In this document: piece after piece, positions 14,138 through 14,783 of the stretch
Position numbering within the stretch: the first letter of the stretch is position 1
Layout: each line of letters begins with the position of its first letter
Assembly: GCA_964413425.1 (NCBI GenBank)
Contig: CAYPST010000103.1
Span: 1 to 14,783, forward strand
Reading direction: 5' to 3'
DNA length: 14,783 bases
DNA from: DATFLS01 sp964413425
Lineage (GTDB): Bacteria; Fidelibacterota; JAANXI01
Program-made: the position numbers and the translations under genes
Notes under the pieces: model-generated
What the model saw: the letters and a program-made list of their open reading frames with translations, nothing else
Told to the model about the DNA's origin: nothing
Database searches by the model: none

Positions 14138-14535
14138 ACAACAACAATCTCCTGTTGGTGGACACTGATATATTAATTGATGTGGGTCGGGGCATCGATC
14201 AGGCGGTGACTTTTCCTTCCGAGTCCGGAGAGCGTAATCAGCTGGCAATCAGCGCAGTCACCGAAATGGAATTAATAGTTGGCTGCGCCAGTAAAGAGGA
14301 ATTGAGCACCCTCGATAATTTTCTTCAGCATTTCCAAATTCTCGAAATTACCCCACATATCTCCGGACAAGCGAAAGACCTGTTGAGGACATACCGTCTC
14401 AGCCACGGACTGTTAATAGCAGACGCCCTGATTGCCGCCACCGGTCTTTCTTTTTTTATGCCATTTGTCAGCAAAAATCAGAAAGATTATCGATACATAG
14501 AAAAATTACAGCTGATTGAGTACCTACCATCATAG
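14125..14535 (+). CDS. VapC-type PIN-domain ribonuclease toxin
   Basis: The 136-residue PIN-domain protein keeps the four conserved acidic positions of VapC nucleases: LVDTDILID (Asp13 and Asp15), TEMELIVG (Glu49), HGLLIADALIAAT (Asp100) and SKNQKDYRYI (Asn118, Asp121). VapC toxins cleave tRNA or rRNA when freed from VapB; the target here cannot be predicted. The start at ATG 14125 lies within the antitoxin gene and gives a short N-terminal tail before the first motif; a slightly later non-ATG start is possible. The pair lies between near-identical direct repeats (13163-13316 and 14637-14783). Confidence 0.9.
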   Translation: MGQVDNNNLLLVDTDILIDVGRGIDQAVTFPSESGERNQLAISAVTEMELIVGCASKEELSTLDNFLQHFQILEITPHISGQAKDLLRTYRLSHGLLIADALIAATGLSFFMPFVSKNQKDYRYIEKLQLIEYLPS

Positions 14536-14636
14536 TCCTGTAATCACAATTGGTGGCAACAAACGACGAATCGGGGACACCGTCAATCGGTATTCCGACG
14601 TGAATGTAGCCTGACACCTTCTCCGGACGATGTCAC

Positions 14637-14783
14637 CATTTCCCGCTCTCTTCATGATATACTGCTCCGCCGACCCGAAGGGTCTCCGCCGGAGGAGCCG
14701 GACCATTGACGGTTGACAATTGACCACTGACCACTGACATTTTTCTCATATTCGACTCACGTACAGACTCTTCCCATCTCTCG
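14637..14783 (+). repeat. Composite repeat, copy cut by the window end
   Basis: Nearly identical to 13163-13316. It has CATTTCCC, the hairpins GACCC-GAA-GGGTC (14672-14684) and CTCC-GCCGGA-GGAG (14684-14697), TTGAC heptamers, and a core ending CCCATCTCTCG at the last base. From 14673 to 14783 I count only about two differences by eye, far fewer than between other copies, so this pair is recent or homogenised. Confidence 0.9.

Overview
The window is bacterial chromosome of moderate GC. It holds eleven convincing protein genes, all on the + strand, in four groups separated by unusually repeat-rich gaps. The organism cannot be named from these genes. The gene mix (a CydDC-type exporter, acid-sugar and D-amino-acid catabolism, a VapBC module) together with many short-period degenerate intergenic repeats suggests a heterotrophic, possibly uncultured bacterium of the FCB/Calditrichota-like kind. 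That placement is a low-confidence inference.

Layout. (1) 1-602 is a repeat-bearing leader with a good sigma-70-type promoter at 337-365. (2) 603-4111 encodes two half-transporters overlapping by ATGA, resembling CydD and CydC; no cytochrome bd genes are present. (3) 4112-4670 is a gap holding two copies of a composite repeat pointing away from each other. (4) 4671-6907 encodes a four-carbon acid-sugar kinase (DUF1537 family) overlapping a PdxA2-type 4-phosphate dehydrogenase. About 500 bases later a KdgT-family sugar-acid permease follows (7408-8388). Together these could import a threonate or erythronate-like acid and convert it to dihydroxyacetone phosphate. (5) 9008-13024 is a tight four-gene operon: GntP-family permease (the family that includes the D-serine transporter DsdX), RidA-like deaminase, fold-type III PLP enzyme of the D-threonine aldolase/D-serine dehydratase family with an H-x-C metal motif, and an M19 dipeptidase. 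I read this as D-hydroxyamino-acid or D-dipeptide utilisation. (6) 13025-13894 is a repeat-dense gap. (7) 13895-14535 is a VapBC toxin-antitoxin pair with a promoter and a palindromic candidate operator, and a near-identical repeat copy follows it to the window end.

The most unexpected structure is not a gene. Between genes there is a modular interspersed repeat built in a fixed order: TTGAC-type heptamers, a core of roughly 60 bases, a second run of heptamers (TTTGCC or TTTCAC type), and a decamer block (ATCCGTG/ATCTGTG) ending in GTGGCT. Full or nearly full copies lie at about 13239-13390 (+), 13606-13775 (+) and 4131-4308 (-). A weaker copy lies at 4368-4518 (+), and a copy cut by the window edge lies at 14637-14783 (+). 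Single modules turn up in the leaders of the cydD-like gene and the kdgT-like gene. Apart from these repeats the gene content is recognisable metabolism; the novelty candidates are the repeat architecture and the two unassigned catabolic clusters.
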